The notes beneath the pieces are model-generated. The model saw only the letters and a program-made list of their open reading frames with translations. It did not search any database and had not been told where the DNA came from. 64,000 nt of DNA, taken from assembly GCF_964340395.1 (NCBI RefSeq), contig NC_135567.1, forward strand, positions 2,404,109 to 2,468,108, written 5' to 3'. Position numbers and translations under genes: made by a program. Below, one piece after another: positions 24,646-35,399 of this stretch (its first letter is position 1; each line of letters starts with the position of its first letter). Origin of the DNA: Glandiceps talaboti. Lineage: Eukaryota > Hemichordata > Enteropneusta > Spengelidae.

Positions 24646-25321
24646 CATCGACGACAAACTAAGATCCTTTGTAGCGAGAGGACGGTTACAGCTACTCCAG
24701 TGTGAAAGCCTCATGTACCTGTACTACCCAACTACATATACAAAATCATGCAAAATATGTCGACATCCATCTGAAACAGCATCCCATATACTCAATGGTT
24801 GCACACAATTCCAGAAGCTGTATCAAAAAAGACATAACCGGATAGTTAATATCATCTACAAGAAAATCCAAGATAGTAATGCTGATAATGAGACATACAC
24901 TGACATTCTGATAAAACCCACGCTGTTTGATTCTAACAATGAAACATTCCAGCACCAACACACACGTCCGGACATTGTTGTCATCAACAAACAATGCAAA
25001 AAGACTTGGTTGATAGAAATTGCCATTCCATACGATGCACATATTTCGAAATGCTATGACACTAAGTTTGAGAAATACTTCCCACTATCACTGGAAATAA
25101 ATAACTACGGGTTTCGTACTGAAGTTGTCGTATTAATACTAGGAAGCCTTGGCAATGTTCACTACAGATTTGTAAGTGGCCTTATGAAAGTAGGTTTTAA
25201 TAAGAGTAACGCTAATTGTATTGCAAAATACTGCAGCATTAGTTCAATAATTGGTTCTTGTAATATCTGGAGAAAAAGATGCAAGCATTATAACAACGAA
25301 CACACTACATCTGCCTTGTGA
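24646..25321 (+). pseudogene. C-terminal CCHC + restriction-like endonuclease domain
   Basis: About 225 uninterrupted codons. A zinc-knuckle CKICRHPSETASHILNGC (C-x2-C-x8-H-x4-C, 24749-24802) is followed by KRHNRIVNIIYKKI and then TRPDIVVINKQCKKTWLIEIA with IPYD, KFEKY and EVVVLILGSLGNVH. This order, CCHC then RPD...E/D...K, is typical of the restriction-like endonuclease at the C-terminus of R2/R4/NeSL-type non-LTR proteins, which nicks target DNA to prime reverse transcription. The RT domain and N-terminus are missing, so the fragment is dead on its own, but the absence of stops suggests a recent insertion. The upstream MYVC repeats are not part of the protein. Confidence 0.75.
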
Positions 25322-25437
25322 TGTGGATAACATGTTCAAATGCAATTTGATATATTTCCTGCGAGATGCAGTGTGAACCCAATAATACTGTACCTGTACA
25401 TAATGATTTAATGTATTTCGGAAATAAACATAATTTG
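24646..25437 (+). mobile_element. 5'-truncated RLE-type non-LTR retrotransposon
   Basis: A ~790-bp element lies between two (TGTA)n tracts. It comprises the C-terminal coding part (stop TGA ending at 25321) and a ~116-bp 3' UTR ending AATTTGATATGTATG. Severe 5' truncation is the usual product of target-primed reverse transcription. The 3' end runs into the same tetranucleotide as the 5' flank, so it either inserted into or targets the microsatellite. Confidence 0.75.
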
Positions 25438-25468
<31 letters not shown>

Positions 25469-25632
25469 TGTATGTATGTATGTATGTATGTATGTACAAT
25501 CATGTATGTATGTATGTATGTATGTATGTATGTATGTGTGTGTGTATGTGTGCGTGCGTGCATGCATGCATGCATGCATGTATGTATGTATGTATGTATG
25601 TATGTATGTATGTATGTATGTATGTATGTATA
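25438..25632. repeat. (TGTA)n microsatellite, right arm
   Basis: Long TGTA array with a CATG-rich interruption near 25555-25580 and a single TGTACAATCATG break at 25493. All long frames over it are artefacts. Confidence 0.95.
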
Positions 25633-26390
25633 ATTGTGTCTCTCTGTCTGTCTGTCTGCGTGTTAACTTTAGGGGTAAACTGTGACAACAAATAAAACAG
25701 ACGAGATCTATTTTCCTTTCAAATTAATAATCATTTATTCAACATTCTTGGTAACTATGGTAACTATGAAGTAGAAATTTCAGAGTGTTGTTACCTTTGT
25801 ATTAAAGTAAAGTATAATATGGAATTAAAAGTATCAAATTAAAAAACAAATGTGTAAAAATAAAATATCCTCTTCAAAATAATGCAATGAATGGTTCACT
25901 TCATAACCAAGTTATCTCCTGAAATTGTCTCCCATATAATTTTATTTATTATTGACATACATTGTATTGCCAGTGTACGGTACAGTATCATTGAACTTTG
26001 GTAAAATAGGTTGAATTCTTTCCAGTCATTTATGATCACTAAAAGGTACTTCACCGTCGTTGTTCATTTTACTGTCAATTGTAAAATGTGAGTTCTAAGC
26101 ATATTTGTTCTAGTGAGGTGGATTTTTGACTGAGCTGATTCAGAAGTCAATTTACGTCATTTTTTCCAGGATATGAAAATTATGATAAACAGCTTCCGGA
26201 AAACTTTCGGAAATTCTATTCCACTTTGGAAAGGTATCTTTTTTTGATTGATAAAGGGTTAATAGATATGCTGCTCACTGTAGACATATCAAATCATGAC
26301 ATAAACTTGCATTTGACACTTTCATTTTCAAAATTAACCCATGTAAAAAGTTGCCATTTGGCCAAAAACCTGCCCAATTTTTTGGTATAT
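25633..26390. other. No gene seen
   Basis: AT-rich sequence without recognisable features. Confidence 0.5.
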
Positions 26391-26575
26391 GCCAAAATAT
26401 TGGCCAATATTTTGAGACTTCCCAAAATATTGGCCAATATTTTGAGACTTCCCAAAATATTGGCCAATATTTTGTGAGTTTACCAATATATTGGCCAATA
26501 TTTTGTGACTTTGCCAATATATTGGCCAATATTTTGTGAGTTTGCCAATATATTGGCCAATATATTTTCAGCTCT
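26391..26575. repeat. Palindromic 30-31-bp minisatellite
   Basis: About six units, with period 30 bp at first (26401, 26431, 26461) and then 31 bp. The early units are built around AAAATATTGGCCAATATTTT, a perfect 20-bp palindrome; later ones carry ATATTGGCCAATAT. Overlapping open frames on both strands arise from the repeat. Confidence 0.9.
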
Positions 26576-27097
26576 CAAATAAACTGCCCAATATATTTTT
26601 CCTAAATGAATGTATTTGGTCAATATATTGGTTTCCTTTAAACAATTTTACCATTTTGTCCCCAAAGTTACAAAATTTACTACTTGTAACATGTTTTAGT
26701 CCAGGTATGTAAAGGTACTTAAAATGTTAAACTGAGACCATGAACTGAGAGTCTCAGTTGCAAAAAAATAGCCATCTGAGACTACATGTAGTCTCAGTTT
26801 GCCAGTCTAAAATGGCAAAAAAACTTCCATGGTGAGAGTGTTTAATATGTTCTTAGGATTTCGATACTTGTTTGTGTTTGTATTGTAATCAGTGTTGCCT
26901 TCCATACATATCTTTTGTTATTCTGTGTATATGGTGTCAACTACTTGGACAGACAGACACACAGACAGACAGACAGATAGACACAAACACACTGTTCAAC
27001 CTTATTTGGTACACTAGTCACATACCCATACTGTACTGTAATTTCAATAATTTATTGGTGATTTATTAAAACTAATTCAAGGCTATCATATGCAATT
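26576..27097. other. No gene seen; (GACA)n patch
   Basis: A CAGACAGACAGATAGACAC stretch at about 26948-26985 is the only feature. Confidence 0.5.
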
Positions 27098-27226
27098 ATA
27101 GATAATCCACGTGATGTACAGCAAACTGTTCACTTGCATGTTCAGATCGCTCTACAACTATTTCTGTGTATTTTCTCGAAATCAGCAAGCTAGTCTTTCT
27201 CAGCACATCCGTTGTGTTAGAAAACC

Positions 27227-28516
27227 ATGGGAGTCTCCGTTGAAGTCTGGAGAGCCAAGATTGGGACTTTCACTCATCCTAAAAACTGGAGAGATATTCA
27301 ACTGCACTTGTACAGTCCTTTTTCAAAATGGTCATATGCAAATCAGCTTGCCTACAGAACGATCGCCTGTGTCGTCGTGGTATGGTATGTGGTTGCTTGC
27401 ACGGACATACTACTAAACTGCGTAAACATGTCGTCATTATGGCTCCAAGAAAATGGTATGTTGCTACTAGATGAAAATTATGATTCTTGTACTGAACGTG
27501 AAATTGGTCATTCTGCGAACTTTTCGTTTCAAGAAACCAACAGTGGCACTGACTTTGGAATGTACTCACAGGTGCCATGTTTGGCATCTGTCATCAGTAA
27601 GCCATTAGTCAAAAAACTTTTGCAGTTAGCCGGTGACATAGAACTAAACCCCGGTCCCCAGTCTGATGTTATCGATGCAATGGAGTCTATTAAAGGGGAA
27701 TTATTAGCGCAAATAAACAAGGTCGGTGAGCAACTTAGTCGTGAGATGTCTGTTTTGAATGACAAGCAAACTGTTGTTCAAAGAACTTGTGACGGTCTTA
27801 GCCATAAGCTGTCAGAACTTCAACAAGTGACACAAAAAATGAGTTCTGAAATAAATGACCTTAAAGAAGAGAATAATGTCACCAGACTTGACATTGATGC
27901 TATTGACCAGAAGGTAGAAAGTATGATGGAACAACTGAATGACATTGAGAGGGATACAGACAGTCTTGAATCGTTTTCGAGAAGAGACAATGTCCGACTG
28001 TATGGGATAACAGAAGAACCAGGAGAGACTTTTGATAGTATAAAAGAAAAAGTTGTGTCAATCTTGAATGAAACAGTTAGAGGTAAAACCTGGGTAAATC
28101 GGGACATCGTCCGAGCCCATCGCACCGGCATCCGACGTGGCCCGCAACCAAGACCAACATTAGTCAAGTTCCATCATGGTGCAGACAAAGTGACTGCTCT
28201 CGCTGCAAGGGATGATCTAAAGAAAATAAATGTCGGAATTGGAAATGACTTAACGAAACGACAACAAAAAACACTTTCCAACTTGAGAAGCCAGGGCAAA
28301 AAAGCATACTTTAAAAAGGGCAAATTGATTATCGAAAACAATGATGAACATATTGCGCAACAGAATGCACAAGAAGTTGCTGTTTCAAGTATTGTCGGGA
28401 GTACCGAAAGTCAGAACCCTCGGAAAACATACAGGCGAGGTACAGTCTCCATTGCACCACAGCGTCCGTTTACAAGATCCCGTACTAGAGAACCAGAGAT
28501 GTGCACATCCGAATAG
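27227..28516 (+). CDS. ORF1 protein with 2A-like peptide, coiled coil and RRM
   Basis: 429 residues. The start ATG lies in ACCATGG, a strong Kozak context; Met68 (27428) is an alternative. Residues 45-66 are hydrophobic. Residues 135-144 read AGDIELNPGP, matching the D-[VI]-E-x-N-P-G-P signature of 2A ribosome-skipping peptides; separation would fall between G143 and P144 and release a 143-residue leader. Residues ~150-250 form a coiled coil. FSRRDNVRLYGI (~250-261) opens an RRM-like domain, and DLTKRQQKTL (341-350) belongs to the C-terminal domain seen in L1-like ORF1 proteins. Such proteins bind RNA and assemble into RNPs that support retrotransposition. ORF2 follows in the same frame after one TAG. 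2A motifs in ORF1 of APE-type elements are known; activity here is inferred. Confidence 0.92.
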   Translation: MGVSVEVWRAKIGTFTHPKNWRDIQLHLYSPFSKWSYANQLAYRTIACVVVVWYVVACTDILLNCVNMSSLWLQENGMLLLDENYDSCTEREIGHSANFSFQETNSGTDFGMYSQVPCLASVISKPLVKKLLQLAGDIELNPGPQSDVIDAMESIKGELLAQINKVGEQLSREMSVLNDKQTVVQRTCDGLSHKLSELQQVTQKMSSEINDLKEENNVTRLDIDAIDQKVESMMEQLNDIERDTDSLESFSRRDNVRLYGITEEPGETFDSIKEKVVSILNETVRGKTWVNRDIVRAHRTGIRRGPQPRPTLVKFHHGADKVTALAARDDLKKINVGIGNDLTKRQQKTLSNLRSQGKKAYFKKGKLIIENNDEHIAQQNAQEVAVSSIVGSTESQNPRKTYRRGTVSIAPQRPFTRSRTREPEMCTSE

Positions 28517-28537
28517 GGAATCGGCCACGGCTCAAAA

Positions 28538-31500
28538 ATGTTGAAAATCATGTTTTGGAATGTGAGAGGACTCAAGAACAAGATTAAAGATTTTGACTTT
28601 GCGAACTATTTGTTACTCAATGATGTAATTATTCTAGTGGAAACCTGGGCGGAAAGTGATATGGAATTTGACGATATATTTCCGGGTTTTAAAGTTTTCA
28701 GTAAATATCGTCCAAGAAAAGCAGCTTCTGGTAGATATTCCGGTGGTATCATTATTATTGTAAAAGAAAATATTTTGCCTTATATTACACCAGTCAGATG
28801 TGATATGAAAGATTGTCTATTCCTTCTCATAAATGGAGATTTAATTAGCAATATCAAAGACATTTTAATTTGTGGGGTATATATACCCCCAGAAAAGTCA
28901 ACATATTATCACAATTTGCAGTCGGAAAATGGTGTTGACTTATTTGAAACCCAATTGTTAGAAGTTATTTCTAAACTGCCAGATGTAGACATCATTGTGG
29001 CAGGGGATTTCAATGCACGTACTGGCACTGAAGCTGACTACATTGTTGATGATGACCCCAAGTATGTAGTCAATGATATGCCTAATTATAATACAGATTG
29101 TTTCAATATGCCCCGCACTTCAAAAGATAACACAGTAAACATTTTTGGTCGCACCTTACTCACTGCTTGTTCTACGTATAATTTGCATATTTTAAATGGT
29201 AGATCGGGGTCAGATGCTAATAAAGGTGATTTCACTTGCATTTCACACAATGGGGCTAGTGTCGTTGACTACATCTTGGTTTCCACTCAAATGTTTAATG
29301 AGATTCATGATTTCTCTATTGGTTTACGTACTGAATCTGATCATTTTCCACTTCACTTTAAGTTATCTTCAGTTTTATGGCGTCAGTTAGAACCCAGGAT
29401 CCTGCATAGGCCTATTGCAGAAAAATACATTTGGAACGAGGCTCAGAGAAATTCTTTCATTAATCATTGTCAGTCAGATTCCGCTACTGCTCTTTTAAAC
29501 AATTGTATTGAGAATGACAATATTGAGGTAGACGATTTTGTGTCAGCCATTCAACATATTTTTGATGACGCAGCATCTAAGTGTAATATGGTCAAGAAAG
29601 TGTACAGCTTGGGTAAAGAACGCCAGCGAAAACAACCCGATTGGTTTGACTCAGAGTGCAAAAAATTAAAATTGGAGAAGTTTAGGTGCTTGAGGAAATT
29701 TCGCTCTGAGGGTAACGTTTGTTTTCTCAATAGTTTTAAAAGACTGAGATCAGAGTTTAAAAATATGTGTAATGTAAAAAGACGAAAATTTCTGGATACT
29801 CGTAGAAAGCAGTTGGCTACTTCTATCAACGACCCAACCCGTTTCTGGCATACTCTCCATAAAATTACTTCTTTTAGAACACGCACCCCTTCTCTTCTGC
29901 CAGATGTTTGGTTCAATTATTTTAGTAAGCTGTTCCAAAATGATTCTGAACCCCCACCTTTTCATTTATCGGATGATTTTACCCATTTGTTAGAATCTAC
30001 AGTTGATGACGTTTTCCCTATTGAAGGAGATTTGACCTATGATATTCTGAATGGTCCTATTACAAACGAGGAAATTTTATGTAGTATTGCAAACCTGAAA
30101 AATGGTAAATCACCAGGACCTGATAAAGTTTTGGGCGAATTTATGAAGACCTGTTCACATTTTCTTGTACCATATTTAAATGTTTTGTTCAACAGAATTT
30201 TAGACACTGGGTTATTTCCAACAGAATGGTCAAAAGCTATAATTGTACCTATTCACAAGAAAGGACCTATTAATGTACCAGATAACTATAGAGGTATTTC
30301 TCTTTTAAGTATCTTTAGTAAAATATTTACCTGGATTTTAAACAGGCGTCTTACATTTTGGGCAGAGGCTTTCGATAAAATTGACGAAGCGCAAGCTGGC
30401 TTTAGACGAGGTTATTCTACTGTCGATAATGTATTCATCCTTCAGTCAATTATCCAGAAGTATCTGACAATGAATAAGGGGAAATTCTATTGCGTATTCG
30501 TCGATTTTTCTAAAGCGTTTGACACGGTTGAACGTCAGAGGTTATGGTATCTCCTTTTGAAAGGTGGTGTGAAGGGAAAGATGTTCAGAATGCTTAACAG
30601 TATCTATAACAGTGTCAAGTCTTGTGTGAGAACAGGTGATGGTAATACTGAATATTTTAACTGTCACAGTGGCGTACGCCAAGGGTGTATGCTTAGCCCC
30701 TTCTTATTTTCATTTTTTATCAATGAATTAGCAAGGGAAATCCATGTTACTGGCCAGCGTGGAGTGCAGCTGTCCCCAGACTTAGTTGAAATCATGTGTT
30801 TACTATTTGCAGACGATGTTGTAATGTTTTCTGACACAATTATAGGACTTCAAAAATTATTAACCACTCTAAGTGAATACTGTAGTAAATGGCAGATGAC
30901 TGTCAATTTATCTAAGACAAAAATAGTAGTTTTCAAAAATGGGGGATTTGTGTCAAAGAGAGAAAAATGGGTTTTTAACGGGAAGGCACTTGAAGTTGTT
31001 TCATACTACAAATACCTAGGATTATTGTTATCATGTCGTTTAAAGTGGTTTCAAGCCACCAAATTGCTATCACAACAGGGCAGAAAAGCTTTTATAAACG
31101 CCTGGAGCAAGTGTAATAGAGTTGGTACCTTGTCATATGATACTTTCTTTAAGTTGTTTGATTCAATGATTTCACCAATTTTGACGTATGGATCTGAACT
31201 ATGGGGTTTTCAAAGTTACTTGTCACTAGAAAGGGTACAGCTTTTAGCATGCAGAATATTTTTAGGGCTTCCACATTGCGCTCCAAATTGTGCTGTTCTT
31301 GGTGAATGTGGGAGATACCCAATATATCTAATAACAGCAAAAAAATGTATTAAATATTGGGCCAAACTTGTAAATATGCCAAATTATAGATACCCAAAAA
31401 AATGCTATAATATGCTTTACCAAATTGAAAACTCTGGTTTAAGATCTAAGGGTACATGGGTCAGAGAAGTACGAACCTTACTCTCTATTTCTGGTTTACA

Positions 31501-32014
31501 AGATGTATGGGACGCACAGGAAGTTGACAATATAGACCTTTTTATAGGCACATTCACCACTAGATTTAAACAGTTTTTATTTTTAAATTGGCACAGTGAA
31601 ATATCAACCTTAGATAAACTAGAAAATTACAGAAATTTCAAATCCCTGCTGCAACCTGAAAAGTATTTGTTCTCTGTTACCATTGACAAACATCGGAAGA
31701 TGTTAGCACGTTTCAGGTGTTCTGCACATTGCTTAAAAATCGAAAGTGAGAGAAAATATGGCATAGAGAGACAGGATCGTATTTGTAAACTTTGTGATTT
31801 TAGAGAAGTTGAGGATGAATTCCACTTTCTTCTGAAATGTACCTTTTTCAACCAATATCGCAACAAATATATTCCTGCCTATTATTATTCACCACCATCC
31901 TACGAAAAGTTTATTGAAATAATGCATAGTGAGAACGGAGATATATTGCAAAAGTTGGCTGTATTTCTTTTTCATGCTCTTTCTCTGAGGAAAGAAGCAG
32001 ATTCTTTGTTGTGA
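28538..32014 (+). CDS. ORF2 protein: APE endonuclease and reverse transcriptase
   Basis: 1158 residues, uninterrupted. The APE domain occupies ~1-275: NVRGLK (N8), ETW (35-37), GDFN (156-159), VVDYI (242-246) and SDH (267-269) are the expected catalytic or binding motifs. The RT occupies ~510-850: NGKSPGPD, AGFRRGYST, VDFSKAFD (catalytic D656), GVRQGC (712-717), FADD (757-760) and the downstream YKYLG. A C-terminal zinc knuckle, C1083-x2-C1086-x9-H1096-x4-C1101, is present. The APE nicks the target and the RT copies the element RNA from the nick. Length and motif completeness indicate a functional protein. It probably needs reinitiation, readthrough or an independent mechanism for translation, since it lies downstream of ORF1 on the same RNA. 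Confidence 0.95.
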   Translation: MLKIMFWNVRGLKNKIKDFDFANYLLLNDVIILVETWAESDMEFDDIFPGFKVFSKYRPRKAASGRYSGGIIIIVKENILPYITPVRCDMKDCLFLLINGDLISNIKDILICGVYIPPEKSTYYHNLQSENGVDLFETQLLEVISKLPDVDIIVAGDFNARTGTEADYIVDDDPKYVVNDMPNYNTDCFNMPRTSKDNTVNIFGRTLLTACSTYNLHILNGRSGSDANKGDFTCISHNGASVVDYILVSTQMFNEIHDFSIGLRTESDHFPLHFKLSSVLWRQLEPRILHRPIAEKYIWNEAQRNSFINHCQSDSATALLNNCIENDNIEVDDFVSAIQHIFDDAASKCNMVKKVYSLGKERQRKQPDWFDSECKKLKLEKFRCLRKFRSEGNVCFLNSFKRLRSEFKNMCNVKRRKFLDTRRKQLATSINDPTRFWHTLHKITSFRTRTPSLLPDVWFNYFSKLFQNDSEPPPFHLSDDFTHLLESTVDDVFPIEGDLTYDILNGPITNEEILCSIANLKNGKSPGPDKVLGEFMKTCSHFLVPYLNVLFNRILDTGLFPTEWSKAIIVPIHKKGPINVPDNYRGISLLSIFSKIFTWILNRRLTFWAEAFDKIDEAQAGFRRGYSTVDNVFILQSIIQKYLTMNKGKFYCVFVDFSKAFDTVERQRLWYLLLKGGVKGKMFRMLNSIYNSVKSCVRTGDGNTEYFNCHSGVRQGCMLSPFLFSFFINELAREIHVTGQRGVQLSPDLVEIMCLLFADDVVMFSDTIIGLQKLLTTLSEYCSKWQMTVNLSKTKIVVFKNGGFVSKREKWVFNGKALEVVSYYKYLGLLLSCRLKWFQATKLLSQQGRKAFINAWSKCNRVGTLSYDTFFKLFDSMISPILTYGSELWGFQSYLSLERVQLLACRIFLGLPHCAPNCAVLGECGRYPIYLITAKKCIKYWAKLVNMPNYRYPKKCYNMLYQIENSGLRSKGTWVREVRTLLSISGLQDVWDAQEVDNIDLFIGTFTTRFKQFLFLNWHSEISTLDKLENYRNFKSLLQPEKYLFSVTIDKHRKMLARFRCSAHCLKIESERKYGIERQDRICKLCDFREVEDEFHFLLKCTFFNQYRNKYIPAYYYSPPSYEKFIEIMHSENGDILQKLAVFLFHALSLRKEADSLL

Positions 32015-32131
32015 GCGACATTTTGTTTTCCTTTTTTCTGCTTTTAACAAGTGAATGTAATTATGTAAATGTATTGCATTTTGGGCCAATGGCCATGGAC
32101 TGCAATAAACGACCTATATAATAGATAATCC

Positions 32132-33454
32132 TGTCTACAGTTTACATTTCAATAAATATGCAATAATTCAATTTGTAAAAATAATACATTCATTGGCTGG
32201 TTAGTTTTAATAATTAATGAAAGTGTCTGATATAAACAAAGTATGTATTGTTCCACCTAATGTATGATATCATTCATGTACTGAAAATAATATGGTATTT
32301 GTATCCAGAATAAATACCCTACCACTCCCTCAAGTTAAAATTAATAACCCCCTCCTCCCCCAAGTTAAGATTAATAACCCCTTCTGATCACAGACTAATC
32401 AAATACCTATGAAATATTAAAACATTTTATTTGAACTAAAATTACATGGACGGTCACTTAGTGAACTTAGACAGTCAGCTGTTTACTATATATGTATAGA
32501 CAAAACATGTAAAGCTGTGCACTAAACATACAACTGATAAGGTCAAAGGTCAAATTAGATGTTAGGTCAAAGGTCAAATAGACATGTATACAGGCTTTTT
32601 GTTAGTTATTATACACAGAATAATTTTTCTATTCCCTTGGGAAGTGATGAAAAGTATAGATGACCTGTAAAATTGGTCGCTGGCCCCCAAACAGGTATTG
32701 ATAGTTTGTAAAGCCATCTACTAGCCATTCAGGAGAATATGTTGGCACTGTCTTGTATTCATCATAGTATCTATGCAAGCTGGGCTGTCAACCTATGTAA
32801 CCTATATACAGCAGGGTATGAATTAAGATAAGTGATGTGAGACATGGCAGGAATGGTTGGTTGGTTGGTTGGTTGGTTGGTTGGTCAGGTGGAAAACATC
32901 ACAAAACAAAGCATGGTGACACTCGCCAATGAATATATTGCAATGGTAAAATATATGGAAAACTCTGCCATTTTTGTGATATTTCCCCATTTTTGTTGCC
33001 ATGGTTTCCAGACAGTCAAGTAACGTAGTGAAAAGATAACCAAATCTCTATGCAGCAAATGTGCATAAACAAGATGGGGGACATCTGGTAAAATTTACAT
33101 AGAGTTGCATACTAGTATTGTGTACATTATTTTTGATTGTAACCCCAGTAATTGAGGTCTTAATATAGTAAAATTTCATAGAGTTGCATATCGCTAGTAT
33201 CATGTACATTCATTTTGCTGGAAACCAGGGGCCTTAATCTAGTAAAATTATGATATCTTGAAATAAATAATGGAACCCCCAATAAAATGCCTGAGTATAT
33301 ATCAGTAGTTCTTTAGAAAAACACTTCTTGAGGTGTGATATGTCATGTCATTCTGTTACTACTACTACTGGATATTAATTTTTGTTTCATTTCATTCTCA
33401 CTGTCTTAGTCTTACACAGATAGATTTGTAATATATGCATTGTGTAGTACAGGA
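32132..33454. other. No gene seen; (GGTT)n
   Basis: AT-rich DNA with (GGTT)n at 32855-32884. Nothing else is recognised. Confidence 0.5.
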
Positions 33455-33620
33455 TGTACATGAGGATGAGGCCAAATAAAAATAATTGTTTGGTTCCGGT
33501 TACCCCCCCCCCCCCCCACCTAGCTTTCACTGCAGAACCTAAACTTTTTTTTATGTATTCGAGAAAAAATAATAAAGTAGCAGAAACTGTGAAGTCTCAC
33601 GAGAAATAGTGAACCTGGAA
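33455..33620 (-). repeat. Family F dispersed repeat, inverted copy
   Basis: TTTGGTTCCGGTTACCC, a poly-C run, CACCTAG and then TCACGAGAAATAGTG match, in inverse orientation, 43955-44115. The poly-C here is longer than in the partner. Confidence 0.7.
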
Positions 33621-34254
33621 ACTGCCAAAAACTTAAAAAACAAAAATAAAACTATTCTTCCAATCTGTTACGGCTGTAAATCTGATAGGAAGAAATAAAC
33701 AACACAGAGACCATTTGGAAAACAATGGAAAACCTCAACTAGACACTCATACAGAAACAAAAGGATACTAAATCAACATTTTGGGCTATGGCAACAGCCA
33801 AATTGTTATGTATATTGTAATGATAACAGGGATCAATAGACAAATGAATAAATATTCTAAAAATGTATGCAAATATACCTAGCAACAGCTTTGGTGAACA
33901 ATGGTTTCACAGATTGATATTTTAGAGAGCAACATCAAATTAGGGTGCATGATATTTTAGGGGGTGGGGGAGATATATACAACCACACAATCTTTTGAAA
34001 GGATAGCAGAAATATACACTCAACTTGGTCTCTCATGTAATTTCTGCCATCCTGCCAAATATTTCACATTCTGTCAGTATGTTCGTGATATCATCCCAAA
34101 ACGTGGCCAAGGGATGATATTCTGACCTACCTCTGAATAAAGAAGTATACAAAACAGCATTTTGTAAAATTTTATTTTGTTGTATAAAACAGTTTACAGT
34201 ATGAAACAATTAAATAAGCACTTTTCAATTTGTGATGTCAATATTTTACATACA

Positions 34255-35340
34255 GCCGAAGGTGCCATCCTTATATGCAGTCCCGTGAAGGGGGCTATTA
34301 GAGCGGGTTCCATCCGTCCGACAGTCTGTACATGTATTCATCCCTACCTTCATCCGTCTGTCTGTCCATCCATCCTACTGACCGTGCATCTGTAATATGT
34401 TATTTCTCAGAGATGACATGTTCAATTTCTTTCAAACCTGCCAAAAATATGACAGGTCATATGGTACATATGCACATCACTTTATTTGCAACATATGCAA
34501 ATTTGATTGAATGGCAACCATATTAGTAGTTTAAAATCAATATTTATGACATAACTAAAAACTATCATACATAGAGACTCCATTCAAGTGTCTACCCTTT
34601 TTATTATCAGGTACAAGCTTTCTTTTAAGATATTGACCTTTCACCTTGATAACCTTCAAGGCCAATTATCAAAATTCAGCCATTTATTGCCTATTGCACA
34701 ACTATCACTTTGTCATATTTATTTGTTGCCAGTTTCTTTTAAATCATGTCCATCGTTAACATAGCAGAAGACAAATATACACAAGGATAATTTGTATAGT
34801 GCTCATATAACTTTTTAATGAATGGTGGCCATATTTTGAGTAATAAATCAATATATTAAGTTGCATAACGTAAAAACTTCAATACAAAGAACATCCATTC
34901 AAGTGTGTAAGCCCATATAATCACTTGCAAGTTCTGTTGAAAGAAAGTGACCTTTGACCCTGACCTGTTAGTTGAATTATCAAAATCAAGCTGTGTTTTG
35001 CATAGAGTCTGTAGCATGTATGTTTAAAATTAATGTAATGTAATGTAGTACAAGAGTAGCAGAAACATGTAGAGTGTATGCATTACTTTTGATGTTTACA
35101 TAATTTTTTAATGAATATACATGGACAATCATGATTTACTGCAAAAGTCAAAATCTTTAATATGTGGAGACTCCATTCAACTTTAAGAGTCTATCCCTAC
35201 ATTACAATGTACTTGGTGTAAACTTACTTTTCAGACCTCGACCTTTGACCATGAATTTTAATTTCCCATTCAATTACCAAAATCCAGTCATTTCCTTTAT
35301 GTGACCGACACACTCTTTAGTATCACTTAGTTGTCACTAA
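34255..35340. repeat. Decayed tandem element with ~300-bp units
   Basis: It begins with CATCCGTCCG and CATCCGTCTGTCTGTCC stretches reminiscent of family A. Three diverged units of about 285-305 bp follow, each with a CCATTCAA segment (about 34580, 34885, 35170), a TGACCTTT segment and a later ATTATCAAAAT or ATTACCAAAAT segment. I see no coding sequence and no clear ends. Confidence 0.45.
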
Positions 35341-35399
35341 TTTGTTTTAAACCATTTCTTAATTCAATCACAGAGGTAAATATTTGTTGCAACTAATTC

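Larger units (their letters stand above)
27098..32131 (+). mobile_element. Full-length two-ORF APE-type non-LTR retrotransposon with TSD
   Basis: The element spans 27109-32120 (5012 bp) and is flanked by an 11-bp direct repeat, ATAGATAATCC, at 27098-27108 and 32121-32131. It has a 118-nt 5' UTR, ORF1 (27227-28516), a 21-nt spacer, ORF2 (28538-32014) and a ~106-nt 3' UTR ending AATAAACGACCTATATA without a long poly(A). Both ORFs are intact, so it looks young and possibly active. The domain content (coiled-coil/RRM ORF1 with a 2A peptide; APE-RT ORF2 with C-terminal CCHC) fits the CR1/L2/Crack-like group. The exact clade needs phylogeny. Confidence 0.93.
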
